Below the pieces are notes generated by a model. It had not been told where the DNA came from and did no database searches. It worked only from the letters and a program-made list of their open reading frames with translations. Below, piece after piece: positions 22,078-35,398 of a stretch of DNA of 64,000 nucleotides; the first letter of the stretch is position 1, and each line of letters begins with the position of its first letter. Made by a program: the position numbers and the translations under genes. This DNA comes from Opisthorchis felineus. Taxonomy: Eukaryota > Platyhelminthes > Trematoda > Opisthorchiida > Opisthorchiidae. Location of the stretch: the NCBI GenBank assembly GCA_004794785.1, contig SJOL01008458.1, positions 118,654 through 182,653 on the forward strand, read 5' to 3'.

Positions 22078-22325
22078 CTGTAGCCCAATGGCTATTCGTG
22101 ATATTGTGTGAAAGGCCGGGCTAACCACAAACTCGTTTGGTTGAACGCCCAGTGGAACTGATCCAAATGCTAACAGATGGACGTGAGTCTCCATCGCGCC
22201 TAACTGGAGATCAGATCTAGCCTGAGATTCACTCGCGTGCACCCATACACGGAGTCCCACAAGGTCGGAGTTTGGCAGCAAATAATCATATTCTTGAGGA
22301 TCCATTAGAAATTCAATTTCTCGAT
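22078..22325 (-). CDS. DEG/ENaC channel, palm-domain exon
   Basis: Donor CTACAG|GTAAGT is excellent. The acceptor is less certain (pyrimidine tract then AAAAAAG|AT, or CGAG six bases on); the frame is open up to 22404. The peptide runs REIEFLMDPQEYDYLLPNSD, then VGLRVWVHAS, about 30 residues, then EFVVSPAFHTISRIAIGLQ. This follows the DEG/ENaC palm order: an acidic 'l.l......eY' stretch, 'GlrV.vH', then 'F.v.PgfeT.i.i'. The spacing between the H and the 'VSPAF' block (about 34 residues) is longer than the usual 12-16, so there may be a lineage-specific insertion. It lies on the same strand as, and 19 kb downstream of, the TM1 exon, in the expected order. Confidence 0.6.
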
Positions 22326-22409
22326 CTTTTTTACGGAAAATTTGGGGAAAGCAAGGAAAGTAATTAATTGCATAAGTGCGAATGCGAACGGTTTTATAAA
22401 GCATAGCAT

Positions 22410-23450
22410 CGTCTCCATGGCGGTCGCAAATAGTAGTTTACACAAAATATTCCTCACACAGATTTTCCGTTTCATCCAGAATGCCACGTTTTGTGATTAG
22501 CCTGCAACTCGCACAACATTTTCTATGTAATATATGGATGAAATTACTCAAAACGAAGGTTAAATCTGCTTTTGGAATTCATTTTGAAAGAAAATAGAGT
22601 TTATGGAGCACTATTTCGATTATCAAGCTTTTCCGTATGTAACTGAACTCCCGCATACCTGTGATACCGTAATTTTTTCCAGGTTTGTCGATTTATAGTT
22701 CTTGAGAAAGCGTTTTTAATTGTCTACAAGAAAAACTCAACTTTCACAAACCATCTGCATGAATGCCAAATTGCTGTGGCCTTGTTATTTTGGCGCAATG
22801 AGATGTAGATTCTATAGACAAATTTGTAACCTTAGACTCGCCTTGAAAATTTACAGTCAATTAATATAGCGGTTCATTTCAATTCAGATTTATTCATAGG
22901 ATTTTTTCTAGTGCCCTGTAGAGTGAATTAAACATGTCTGATGTGACTGTCTTAACAAAGACATTGAGTAGACATGCACTGTCAGCATATGCATTCGGTC
23001 GGATAAATGTGCTCAAGCAGACAATGAACGCGTGGGTTCAGTCGTTTTACAGACGTTAAACAAATAAACGCCGCATCCAGACAGTCTGAGTTATGTAGAT
23101 CCTAATCTGATCGTGTGCAATCATGATGAACTTTTACACTAACCTTGAGAATCCAGCTGTACCAGATGACATAAACCATGTCGGGTTAGGATGCTTGAAA
23201 AATTGTTGTAGTAATACATCGTATTTCCACTCTGGCACCTTCATAAGTAGAGAAAAAAATCAGAAGTTCATATTTGGTTTATGATTGAATATGTGTTTGA
23301 TGGCAGTGAATCAACTATGTAGATATTCTACAAGTTGTAAAACCTAATTCATCTCAAACATGCGGATTTAACCAAATCAAATTCGGTGGTGATCTGAACA
23401 AATCAAATGCGAGTTGCTAGGTTTGTCCAAACAAATATCGAGACGTGTGT
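22410..23450. other. Channel-gene intron, nothing recognised
   Basis: AT-rich with no supported exon or repeat. Confidence 0.45.
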
Positions 23451-23454
23451 TTAC

Positions 23455-23513
23455 CTAAGATCACGGCCCGAACATGTGACATGAGACTCCGGACGATGAA
23501 ATTGCACACAAAC
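23455..23513 (-). CDS. Possible short internal exon upstream of the DEG/ENaC palm exon
   Basis: 59-bp segment between AATTCAAG|G and CTTAG|GTAAAC. Two frames are open. The one that is in phase with the neighbouring exons (phase 2 in, phase 1 out) reads FVCNFIVRSLMSHVRAVIL. Joined to the next exon it leads into DREIEFLMDPQEYDY and the GLRVWVH palm strand. Short, with a mediocre acceptor; supported only by phase and position. Confidence 0.28.
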
Positions 23514-23519
23514 CTTGAA

Positions 23520-26500
23520 TTACGCTCGGTATCAGAAAAGTAAAATCAAAGTATTCTGCTGAAAGATGTAAGTATTGCCAGACGCAAGTTCTTAGGCGCT
23601 AAGCCCATATTTGTGGAATGTAGCTTTGATTTTCCATAAACTTGATAGAACAGAGAAGCTTTTTTATCAGCCACAACAAGCTGTTGTTTGCCAATTGATG
23701 AAACTGACATACTGTCCTGTAATTGTTGAGAATAAATGTGGATCTGAGAGAATTATTTATAAAAAAAGCATTCTCATATTGGCAGTCAAAATCAAAGAAT
23801 TTGAAGAACGGCTGATGAAGCGACAACATGCGGATATGATCGATGTAATAATGGAAGTAATAATAACAAAACGATGCTCTCTTTGATATGTTTTCTTTCG
23901 ATTCACTCACGGAATAGTGTTCATTTAACGGAGCAATACGTGTGATAACTAGATTCAGCTAAATTACCTTCTGACTGACCTGAATCGCACGTTTAATTTA
24001 GATAGGCAGATTCGACACTCCTATTGAGACCCAGATAGAGATACTCACATGAACATGCTGCTTTTCCAAGGTGAACTAGAACAGTACAATACGGTGCCTT
24101 AAATAGCGTGGCGAGCTGCTGTATTGAGACATACAAATTAGTTGGGCACACATATTGCCTTCTTTAAGCAGGTCATTGACTGGATCGACTTCTTTCGACT
24201 ACCGCTTGCATTTGATCCAGGCTTCTGTCCAAAACTTCTTTGTTAGCACCATTGGATTACTCAATGCTGATAATTAAAAAACTTCCCCACTAACACAGAT
24301 GTGATTCGAACCAGTCATTATCAATGCACCGACATGAACTCGAGATAAGTGAGTGTTTAAGGCACGAAATAACTGACTTTAAGGTTCATCTTTCGAACCC
24401 AGCAAAAGCCTCTCAACTTCTCCTGTCTAAACATGAGCATTCTGGCAGGACATCGGCCCTCGTGCTTCCATCGGGTGGCACGGTAGATGGGAATCAAAAT
24501 GTCGTCACAGCTGAGAGATAAGTTTTTGGTATTTTTTTAAAACCGACGTGATATCCCGAAACATGTCAGATTGTGGCCACATTCACACAGTGATATGCAG
24601 CTATAGAGGTCACACACCAGTTCAGACCGGCAGACCCTGCAGCCGTGCAATTCGTCATTCTGGCACCTGCAATATAAATGGCCTATCGAAGAACAGACTT
24701 AAATGTTCATTCAATCCGATCATTTTGTGAACAGGATCACTGACCGGGTCAGTTTATCTGGAGAGAACAGACATTCACACCTATGGATACCGACATGAAT
24801 TCTTCCATGGAATACCTATGCGGCATAAGCCAGACAGAATCACCAAAAGTCGAATAATGGGTATACTAGCACTGGGGGGATGTGGCGAACATAGTGTTAA
24901 TGGGAATTCATACTTGCAGACTCCGGACTTTCAGCAAGAGTAGTGGTCGGATCTGTGATCCTGATTTCAACACAATCTGATTGAAAAGTACCGAAAAAGA
25001 CCTTAAGTTGTACTTCCACTTGTACACGTGTGGATAGGTTGCACGCCCGGTTGAGTATGGAACGAATAATATCTACACATGTAACTCATATGACCCCAAT
25101 GTCAGATGTAGCAGATAACATCAGTGGTGCCTTTGTGTGCTTCTGTTTTTGTGTGTTTGCTTGTCTTGCTGTGTATTCATTCATTGTTACATATGTTGTC
25201 ACACCCACTACATTCCAATTAATAGTTGGTTTTATCCATTATGTACTACTGTTTTGCAATGTTCTCTCCTTCTTCAAATAATACTTTGCCAACCTTCCTC
25301 ATAGCTGCATATATTCATTCCTCAGTGGTTTTTTTGCTTGTTTTTCTTGGCGAACCAGCTAGGTAGAGTAGTGAAAAAATCACAGTTACAACAGCTGAAA
25401 ATTTGGAGCCACTCAAGAATCAGCAAAAACAAATCCACCAACAGAATGTAATTGTCCACAAGAATCTACAGACTAACGCAACAATTTCTGCAGCACTCAC
25501 ACCAAGAGAGCAATCAATTCCGAATATCGAGCAGAGGGTCACTCGGCTTGGAATTTCGTAGTTTTACAGTGGCAAGCGTAAAGTTGCCATACTCAACCCC
25601 TGAGTTCAACGTTGAGATGTTTTCTAGTCAGCTACGAGGCCTTAGCTATACTTGGTATTTAGTTCATTCAAACTCTGCTTAAAGTAAATTATAAAAAACT
25701 TCGGCGCGCGTTTTCAGCGAAAAGACGTTCGGTGTAGCCGACTAATAATTTTACCTCAACTCGAAACCTCACCGCAGACGATTTGCGATATAATCAGTCA
25801 CTTTCAGAGTCACAGATGCTGCATGCTTCGATGAAAAACTGATGAAGTAACAAAGTATTCTATATAAATGTACACCAATTATGACTGTCTTACACGTCTG
25901 TAACGTACACCTCCTGCAGTGTGGGTAGAACATTTTGACTGATTTTGTCCTTTCCGTAACCGTGTTCGCCGGAAGTGTGACAGAACGGCTCACAATGAAT
26001 CATACTGTGCGGAGCAATTTTAAATACTTGAGTAAAGTTTCAAGCTGATGTGGTACGAATTGTGGAAATTTCCAGTAACTGCAATAGCGCATCACAATGC
26101 TTGACAGTCGTCTTGTTGAAAATTAGCGAACACTTCGTGCTCAATAAGAAGGCGTCAAAAAACCGAACAAATCGAATTGTGCGGAATGTATTCATTGGCC
26201 GATTCTCTTCTCGCTGATGTGGAATATCAACTGAGTTCTGTCATTTTGAGTCTTTCATCATTCATCAGTGCTCTCTAGAATTTGTGAGGCATCGACTGGG
26301 TACACAAAATCAACTCACGGGTTTTAATATTCCACATCAGTTTTAGCATATCCAGTAACCGGAATTCGCGCGTTGCTGAGTTAGCCTGTTCAACATTAGC
26401 TTGACGTATATCTTAAATGGGTTAATATAGCGTTTTGTTGTAAAGACCACAATGAACAGTCAGTTAAATTTCTGAAACATCTGCAAAATGGACACCAAGA

Positions 26501-26830
26501 GTCGGTCAAACAGAATGCACTGCCCTCAGTCGCGTTTAGTGGCTATTTATGGAGGAAAGAAAAACACTTGTTTTAGTGTGCCCTTGCTTATAAACTACCC
26601 ACGTGATGTGCGCTGCCAACTTGGCCGCACACTGAAGCATATGTACTGATTTTTTTCGAGGTTTTACAGAACCAGCTGCCTACGGATTGCGCGCTCCGAT
26701 TAAAGTTGCCTTTAAAGAACAAATTCAACAATAATAACACAACTGAAGTACTATGTTCCGCAACAAATCCCACAAACCTGTGCTGCTTAAATTGTGCTTT
26801 AGAGATAATTGCCAATGACTATAGTCCCGT
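23520..26830. other. Channel-gene intron, nothing firmly supported
   Basis: A plus-strand frame (23611-23886, ending EFEERLMKRQHADMIDVIME) and a minus-strand one (25769-25993, followed by CTGCG|GTGAGG) look protein-like but lack paired splice sites in phase with neighbours. Confidence 0.4.
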
Positions 26831-26832
26831 AC

Positions 26833-27059
26833 CTACTTCGTTTCCACTTTCTGAGTTCATCTGAACTTCCGTTATCTCCGGCAGCTAGATAGTGAAAATA
26901 CTGAACATCATGTCTACAGTAGCAGCCAGGGGATAGCGCGACAGTAGTACAGACGAAAAATTCACTCATCATCAATGGGCGAAGGTTAACTCCCCGGTAA
27001 ATGTGCTTATTTTTGGCTGTCAGATATGACACGGCATCACAGATAGTGTCACTTGCCAC
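26833..27059 (-). CDS. Probable internal exon, Cys-rich, possibly DEG/ENaC finger region
   Basis: Acceptor GGACTTCCTAG|GTGGC and donor AGTAG|GTACGG enclose 75 open codons. The peptide contains CDAVSYLTAKNKHIYRGVNL, then CTTVALSPGCYCRHDVQYF and a charged tail SSDELRKWKRSR. Four Cys within about 50 residues would suit an extracellular domain. It starts in phase 0 (compatible with the exon at 37304) and ends in phase 2 (compatible with the exon at 23513). Assigned to the channel by strand, position and phase only. Confidence 0.4.
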
Positions 27060-27479
27060 CTAGGAAGTCCATTATATGCACTTCAAGTTGAATGAAATAG
27101 GCGGAACCACCATGCCAACTCTATCAGAATATACTACGCAAAAGTTTCTTTCGGTGATGCAAGAACATCTTCCAGTTGTTGAATATGTCCGGACTGCTGA
27201 AGAGAAGCATCTTAAATACTGAAGTGGTTTGCATAGATAATTCTGTGACCACATATTTCGAGAATTCGAACAATAACCTTCGTGTGAATCACGCAAGGGA
27301 CATACTATTGATGGGTCCTTTTTTTGGGAAAAGTAGGCAGCTAGAGTCTCCCACAAATTAACGTGCGTCGCTTTTCGTGTTTGGTGTGTTTCCGTTTGTG
27401 TTCACCCAATTTTATATCAGTGAGCTCATCCACACCAAGCAAGTCACCAAATAATGGAAAACATCATGCACTGTTCCCT

Positions 27480-28172
27480 TCGTGTTCCTATGGACAGTGA
27501 CAATACTTCAACACAGAGGACATCATCATCATTGATGGCGACGTCTCACTGTCTACAAGCATACTAATTCACTTACATAAGACCTTGTAATGGAGAGAAT
27601 GGAAAAGAGGGAGGAGGACCCGATGCAAGCCAAGAACAAACATCTGAGGTGCATACTCCCCCCCAACACTCAGTCATAGTGGAGTGAAGCTGACAGGATG
27701 ACTGCCACTGAGATCAGTTAGCCACCGTGTCGTTCAGTGTATCCAGCCAAGCACGGAGACGGTCATGTGGACCTCATCCTAGAAGGCGCACCTCATCCAT
27801 GGAACTCAGACGTTTCATAACATCGTCCAGTTTATCCTGACATCTCAAATTCTGGCCACTTCTAGTTTTCACCACTCAGTAGTAGGCACGGAAAACGGCG
27901 CTGGTCTCAGTAGGCGGTAACTCGGGATGCATATGATATTTCACAACCACTTCAGCTGACTTGACTAGATTCACGTCTTCAGTGAACTACCGTCTGCTCA
28001 ACCAAAGCCCGTATCCTGATTACCACATCGCGAAATCGTCCGTTTCAGCAGACTCCAGCTATAGTTTTTAGTCACCGGGTGTCACAGACCTGAAGATGTA
28101 TCAGATCCTCCGCCCAAAGTTACCGTCCAGATTTCCAGCCGGTTGTCCTTCAGGTAAGGGAAGTAGTTCTCA

Positions 28173-28175
<3 letters not shown>
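27480..28175. repeat. GC-richer block of probable retroelement origin, unidentified
   Basis: About 700 bp with base composition clearly different from the surrounding intron (CGAGACGGTCATG, CCAGCCGGTTGTCC), no long open frame on either strand, and a (TA)n tract directly after it. It looks like a dead repeat or untranslated part of a retroelement; no motif identifies it. Confidence 0.3.

Positions 28176-28208
<33 letters not shown>
28176..28208 (+). repeat. (TA)n microsatellite
   Basis: Uninterrupted TA repeat of about 28 bases ending TATACATA. Confidence 0.9.
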
Positions 28209-28209
28209 A

Positions 28210-31200
28210 AGGGCCGGATAACCACTTATAATAGGCACGGGGTATCGTAGTAGCATCTTGTCGATCACGCAACAACCATCCCTTAGGACGCTGGGGAAAG
28301 CAGTTCTATCAGAATAGAACGAGGCATTTTGAGTGAAGACTACATGTCCAGACGAAGGCTTTTTGAAACTGCGTTCCGTTCATGCCGTGTTTTTGCTTTC
28401 TACGGGCGAGGTCATTTAAGCAAACGCAGTAGTTCCGAACCTGTGAGCACAAAGTTTTCTCAGTGTAAGAGCTCCCATCAACAACTGGGTGCTAGGTTGC
28501 CATTGCAGAAAAGCGAGTTCTCGGTTAAGATTGCAACAGTTGTCCATTAACTGCAGTGTTCCCCAGTTTGCTTGTATTAACTGACCGAGTTACTCAGAGC
28601 CAGTTAAGGAATTCTGAAGAAAAACGGTCCCTGAAATAAGAAAGCGAGTCTCACAAGCTAAGACAACCTTCATGAAATACATAATGAGCAATATTTACAT
28701 TTAGAATTGAGGGGGTTCATTCGCTACTAATTTTACCCATACCTTAAGTCGCACCCTACGAATTTAGAAGCATAACCTTTGGAAAACTATACAGCAAGAA
28801 GAAGTGGTGCTACCAAGGCGTGTACATTGACTTGATAAAGTGACATAACTAAACAAGGCTCTTCCGGCTGCTCCACCGACTCAGTCGGTGGCAAGCTGCA
28901 GACAAAGGCGTACTCCATTTGGGGACCAAAGTTTACAGGTTTTCTTGCTCGGCTTTGGTGTATAGGTGAACTGAATTGAACATCGTCCTTTTACTTGGGA
29001 AGTCACATTTGACGTACATATTTGAAAACATTTCTTATCCCCTCCCCAAGTGAATCATCTGAATATACCCGTCAGATTAGCGGCCTTTCAGTCCACTTCT
29101 TACGCATGCTTCGAAAGCGGGTTTTCAGGTGTCTGATTAATAGTCGATCTCATGGATGCGCTGGGTTCAACAATGAAGAGTTGGTTCTCTTGTTCTGTCT
29201 AAATTGCGTGCGTTCATGTGAGGTCATTCAACTGCTGTGGGCGTGCATGATTCACCTGTCTACCTGGCACTTTGCTCCAGCGTTCCATTCAAAAAGTCAC
29301 TACCTTTGGATACATTGTGTATGGACACAGCCGCGCTTAACATATCAATCCTTTGCGAAATGTTAAACGAAAGGATTGTCTTAAGAATCGGTTGAATTAA
29401 TGTTCAAGATAGTGCCGTTATTTCCATAACAGCAATGCGCCACGTGAGCCTGTGGTGGTCGTACAAACCTGATATTCCGTGGAAATTTTTGGTTGGCAAT
29501 TTAATCGTTCCATTTATGCAATGTAAACGGATAAGTTTGGTTTTCAACCAACGTACTACATTCCCAGTGAAATGATTTAGCGTACCAACAACTATTGCAA
29601 CTGCCAGTTTTGTGAACCGGTGTATATCAAACACGGTTAATTCAATACATGTTCAGTTGAAGGAATATATGTGGGTAATGACGCAGCCACTGTAATTCTA
29701 CTTTACGTACGATGAACTTAAAATATGATGCAAAAGCTACACAAGTTATCCACTTTCACTGCAGTTGTTCATAGTGGTAGATCATGATTTGTAACCCTTG
29801 GTGAATAGACTACATTATTCGCTTCTCTTCCGGTGTAAAAGCTGACCGGTACCGAACTGCTTCTTTGGAACTTTCAACGACTGGAGTATGCTTTGGCCTA
29901 ATCGTCGACTGGCTTAGACATCAGACTGGCGAGCTGAATGCGCGGCAAGTAGTCCGGAATGAAGCATTTGGATAAGTGTGTGACATAATCGCCGATTCAG
30001 TTTGTTTCCTCTACTTATTCCCCTTTTGTGGATGAATGCGTGAATTTTGAAAGATAAATTTTCGACGTTATTTCCACGCAGCTGATGTTACGTTAAGAGC
30101 TAAAATATTGCACGAGTGTTAACAATTTTGAGTGATTATAAACGTTTGTTTGTTTCCTTTATTTAACGTGTACGGTGCTAAACTTGATGCTAAATAAGGC
30201 TGCTTATGTCAGTGTTTTTTATAACCATCTAATCATCGGCTGCAATTAGATCTGATAGGTGGATGAAGCTTTCCCTTATGGGAAGCTTTCGAGGCCCAGT
30301 AGCCAGCGTTCTTATTGCCTTACGCCTTCGATATCCGAAGTTTGCAATGAAGTATTCGTGAGAACGTTGACAAAGCTTTCGACTGGCAATTCCCAGAGGT
30401 CATGGGTATGATCGTATATGGAAGTACGATCTTATGCGGATTATGAGCATATGTAATATCGCTTATGCAGGCATTCAAAATCCAACGGATTTTAAAATCG
30501 CGTTTAGACATTCATCCCAGTATTAATCTTGTTTATCTAATCCAGTCAAATTTCTAGCAACAACGTTAAATTCATCGGAAATCGATGATGACACGCGAAT
30601 TTACAACATTATAGATAACCATTCATTGAATGTTTGGAGATTCTGTTTTTAGTGAAAATTATTCAACTACTTGAGTACATTGAAGGATGAACTTAACTAG
30701 TAAATATGTCCGACTCTTCTCATCATGATCAAGAAGTTCGTTTACTGCTGGACGAATAATTAGTGGAACTTGTTTAACGGTGACCAAGCAAAATACGTAA
30801 GGGGGTCACAATTTCATTTCAAGCGTGAAAAGACGCCGTTGAAAGCATTTATATCTCTCCCACTTGGGCACATTCACCGTGCAATGGCATGCAGATCAAT
30901 GCGTAGGGCTACAAGCTCTCAGCCGCCACGGACACACATATCAACACGATTTTTTCTCAAGTATTCATGTTATCGACGCGTGTAGTTTAAACAGATAGCG
31001 AGCACGCGCGTTTATAAATTGATGTGCCTGAGACAGTTTCTGTTATACGATCCTGTTTCATGATCGGTTCCTGAATGGTACTCAGCTTTTCTATCTAAAG
31101 ACCGTGTTTTCACGTGCGTTTTATAATCTTTATTGGAGATTTTGTCCTGTCAGTGAAGCCAATCTAAGCTGAAAAGCCTAGAAACAGTGTACAACTGTTT

Positions 31201-31780
31201 CGTCCATGTTGTGAATCGTCAGCGATGGGCATCTCACAAAACCCAAAGCTTCGAAGCCTCGACTTTCCGGACAGTGCTTGAACAATTAACTGTTTGGCCA
31301 TGGGCGGCTGCTTCGCAGTGTTATTATGCCTCATTTAGACAGAACACAGCGGTCCTTCGATCACGAAAAACACACCACATACACAAAACAGTACACTAGA
31401 CCAACGCAGCAGGCTAGTCTGCCTTGAAGCATTTGTTCTTGTTCATGAGGTCTTTATTTGTGAAAATGGGGCCGAAATGTCCATCAATTGGTTGGCATCA
31501 TATGACTGTCTTTGAATGAATATACCCAGACAAATTCAGTGAGTTCAGTGGCATGTTCATCATCTGTCAATCTCACTGTGTTTACAACATAATTTGTAGG
31601 CGGGGAACAGATGACTTTGTTAGTCATTTTTATCGTGTTCAGGGTTTCAACGATTTGCAGTTTCCAAAAAGAATCGAGATTCACTACAGTCACGATACAC
31701 TGTGACTTTATAAATCACCAGGTGAATTTTATTTCAAAGCAAAATATTTATGGGTGTTTTCGCTAAGGTCGATTTACTTA
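28210..31780. other. Channel-gene intron, nothing recognised
   Basis: Open frames at 29022-29366 (plus) and 29404-29634 (minus) have no clear boundaries or motifs. Confidence 0.4.
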
Positions 31781-31781
31781 C

Positions 31782-31976
31782 TGCGAGATACTGAGGTGTT
31801 GAGGAACTGAGGTAGAGGTTCCTCTTATGTTTGCATTATTTAGTTTGTCATAAGTTGCTTTTACAAAGTTCATGATGAGCATTCGAAAAACAGAACATAT
31901 ACCGTTAATATTCATTTTACAAGCATTACCGTACGACTCACTCCGAATAACCAGCTCAACTTTGCAAACTTGTAAA
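31782..31976 (-). CDS. Possible internal exon within the channel gene (tentative)
   Basis: Bounded by an acceptor-like GGCACAG|T and a consensus donor CGCA|GTAAGT, with a 65-codon open frame (VCKVELVIRSESYGNACKMN, later MLIMNFVKATYDKLNNANIR). Start and end phases are both 2. That fits a chain TM1, 38067, 37304 (phase-0 reading), this exon, 23513, 22325. The acceptor has a weak pyrimidine tract and the peptide shows no DEG/ENaC motif. The opposite strand also has a 69-codon open frame here. Confidence 0.28.
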
Positions 31977-31979
31977 CTG

Positions 31980-34900
31980 TGCCTTCTCAGCAAACGGTGC
32001 GGTTTTTTAAAGGAATTTAGACAATGTTTCGTGCTTTGGGGCAGTTTACAGTGCGGTAGAGGTCGGCGAACGAAGTATTAAATACTCGCGCAAAAACCTG
32101 ATTCTTGTGAAACTGACTCACATAACCCTGTAGGTAACTTGTGATCACTATTTAAGAGTGATCTGTTCTGCCTGCCCATAGAGCCCAGGGTCTGATCAGC
32201 AACAAAACTATTCTGAAAAAGCGTTCCAGGAGCAGCATGACAGACCTTGACAACTGAATATGCTATTCACATATGACCGTACGTAATTTCGAAACCTTTT
32301 GAAGTGTACTAAGCCTAAAAGATCTATAATAACACGGGTCTCATATTACAACCTGGATAGGTATCTTGGGTCGCAACTCATATTAAAACGAATACACCTT
32401 TATTCGCAAATTCCCAATAGCACTTCTTTGTCCACGTGATAACTGAACAACAGGGCATGAATGAGCACATTTTATCGGGGCTACTTGTTAACTTCTGATG
32501 AACTCTGATACCAATATAAATACATTACATCCACGTTTGTCGTCCTGCAGTCAAAACGGGGAGATAGTTCTCCACCGAAACGTAATTTAAGCTTTTGTTG
32601 CAAACAACACTAAATGATTTGTGAAATCCTAAAATTCGAAACCTTGAAGATAGCACAATTTAGAGTGTCGTTAAAGTAAACTAGTTCGGTAACTATGAGA
32701 TGTCTGGGTTATCTTCCTCAATATACATCCATTCTAAATGACACCGGAATCAGCCAAGTAATTTTAACAGTGGGTGCAGACCACAATGGGTTTTCTTCGG
32801 GATTCGCACAGAGTGCAAACCAATTTGTAAGCAACTCGATTAAAAGTTGTCTTGCGTAACGAAGCACGCAGAAATAGCTTAAAAACAGTAGCATCCATAA
32901 ATCAAGATGAAGACTGGAATTATTGACTGCACATGTTACTAGAGTTTTATTACGCGAAAAACCCTTTCAAAAGCCAGTGATATATTTGTCAAACGTACTC
33001 CTAACTACTATTAAAGTTTTATTCAACGTCTAGCGGCCTAAAAACCTGCCTTTAACTTAAAGAGTAGTAAAAACACCAGCTGGAGAAATGACCCATCCTA
33101 TTTGCTGGACTCCCTTTAGGAGGACAGCCAGAAGAGTTTACAGAAGAAAGAGTGTTGCACGATGTTTGCTGAGATACTTGCAGGTTACTCTTAGGCCCTC
33201 TCATTTTCAAGCTAACACAAGTCGTTCGGGTCCTATTTTGTTTCATCATAACCATGCTAGCTGCGTTGTGAGGTGCAAAATATCATCATCCTATGCAGCT
33301 ACTAAAATGAATATAGTTCCTTGTAATCTGGGTCCTTGCCTGATTGCTGGACGTTGCTGAAATATGAATCCCGACGTACTTTTCGCCAACCAAGTCAAAG
33401 GCTGATACAAAAGCTTCGGCCACAAAGGTTTCTAATGTTATTCACATGGCTATTACATTAATCCAGAGTTGTATAAGGAGTCGTTAGTGTGAGCAACCAT
33501 TTAGATAATATTTGGACCGGTGGAACGAATTCGGGCCTCCTTTGTATCACACGAGATCAGAGTGAAATTTCTTTCTACCAGCCAAAATCACAGCATAATT
33601 GTTTCACTAGGAACAAGAAAATATAAACAAAAATGACTTTTTAACATGCTTTTCCTTTTCAGATCAAGATTTGCACGGAAGAGTTAACCTGGATCAATCA
33701 GACTAAAAATTAATAGCAGAGATCCAGCCATTCGCATCTTAAACTGACGTGACTCTTGAACAGCGTGTCATTTCTGTCCAACACTTCGGCCGTTTACTAT
33801 CGATTTTCAGCTTGATTGTCCCTGGTTCATTCTGTCTATTAATTTTATCCGTCTTACATATACGTGTGAGACAGATGAACAGGCTATATTTGCTCACACT
33901 TTGTTGTCGCTAATGCGAGAACGGAAATTTTCGAGAAACGTTTTTCGTTTACTTCAGATTGGGCATGATATAGACTACTGTACATTGCACTCAGCTAAAA
34001 AATAGGCAACCGCGTAAGACGTTGATCATAAACCTCCCTATTATCGAGCACCATTACCGGAGCGCTTTTGGTTCACAGTGAAGTAACTACTATGAATATA
34101 CGTCTGACGACGAAATTAGGTGAATCCGGGAGGCAACATTCACAAGCAAAGCCAGAGAGACGAAAACTTCATTAATGCGTCATAGCTGCTAACCGTTTGA
34201 GCATCTCTTCTATCCTGTGTCCAGAACGTGAAATCAAATCCACAGACAGAAGCGTTCGTCTTGAAGTTCTGTTGCTATCCTCAGCCTCTAGATTCCCGAA
34301 GTTTGACTGCCTACGTCGTAGTAGTAGGTCATAGATTGAGGGGCCATTTTGGAATGCAAAAAGTGCTGTCCCTCTGAAAAAAGAAGTAATGCGGTGAAGG
34401 TTATCACAGGATTAAGCTGGTTGGATTGCTTTAAAATTGAATAGCACAACACGCGATAACTCAATAGCCAAGTATTCAGTATGTGGCACAGTCTGCTTCG
34501 TTATATTGAAATAGACCCTTTTATTAAAATACTGTGTTTTGGTCTTTATGCGAGCCCAACTTGGGTTATGTAATAACCCAAATGATAAGAACTGGTGGAC
34601 TTACTGCCGGGTTAACTTTGATGCTGGGGGACATTTCTAGAGCTCACGGAGGAACCCTGTCTTCTCAGCCCTCTAGCAGTCTAGGATTTTCGATGAACAT
34701 TTTATATTACTGGACACCGGACGTACAATTTAGGCAACTGGGAAGCACAGCGCAAGCCCAGCCGTTCAAAAGTCTGGTGATTTACACGTGGGCTTCTTCT
34801 TGCTTGATTGTGCGCACTTGTTTTTTCCTTAAAATGATGTCACTAACATCCATTGACATTTCCATCAACCACAGCCCATAATAAACAAGCCGAGAAGTTG

Positions 34901-35300
34901 AGAGAAAAGGACTATAAGGTTTAATCTACGGGAAACTGAACGGTCGAGGAGCTGTGGTGCGATTATTATTGCAAACTTATCCTTATCCGAGTGACACAGG
35001 ATCACACAGCAGAACGAATTCGCGAGGAATCACTACCACCAAATGGTAGTTCAAACCATCCACTATCTCTTCATATATAAGCTGTAACAAATGAAAACGA
35101 TCAGTTGTTTTATAGTACTAGTTGGGAATGACCGCTAGCTGTGAGTGCTCACGTGTTGCTGGAGGAAAAGTAGTCTGGAGCATCGGTCGCTTCTTCTTCC
35201 GCTCTAAGTGTACACAACTTTACTCCGCTCAGAATGCAAGCAAAACAGGCCAATCCAATGAAGGAAAATAAGATTTTCCGTATTTTTACAGATCAAGACA
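31980..35300. other. Channel-gene intron, nothing recognised
   Basis: A 115-codon plus frame at 34534-34881 has no splice support or motif. Confidence 0.4.
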
Positions 35301-35304
35301 AGGG

Positions 35305-35380
35305 TTATTATCGTCATTATAATCATAATTATCAGCGGTATCATTATCACCAATCGTCGTTGTCATTATCATCATAAACA
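35305..35380 (+). repeat. Imperfect (ATC/ATT)n tract
   Basis: TTATTATCGTCATTATAATC and on, to ATCATCATAAACA. It ends next to the 3' end of the Ala/Thr-rich minus-strand frame. Confidence 0.6.
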
Positions 35381-35398
35381 TTACAGCGATGATCGATT

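Noticed and set aside
23611..23886. Plus-strand frame ending with a charged helix (EFEERLMKRQHADMIDV)
   Set aside because: Looks protein-like but the minus strand is open too, and there are no splice signals or partners.
29022..29366. 114-codon plus-strand open frame
   Set aside because: No boundaries or motif; hydrophobic and Trp/Cys-rich in a way not resembling known families.
34534..34881. 115-codon plus-strand open frame
   Set aside because: No splice sites, motif or coding-like composition; typical chance frame for a window this size.
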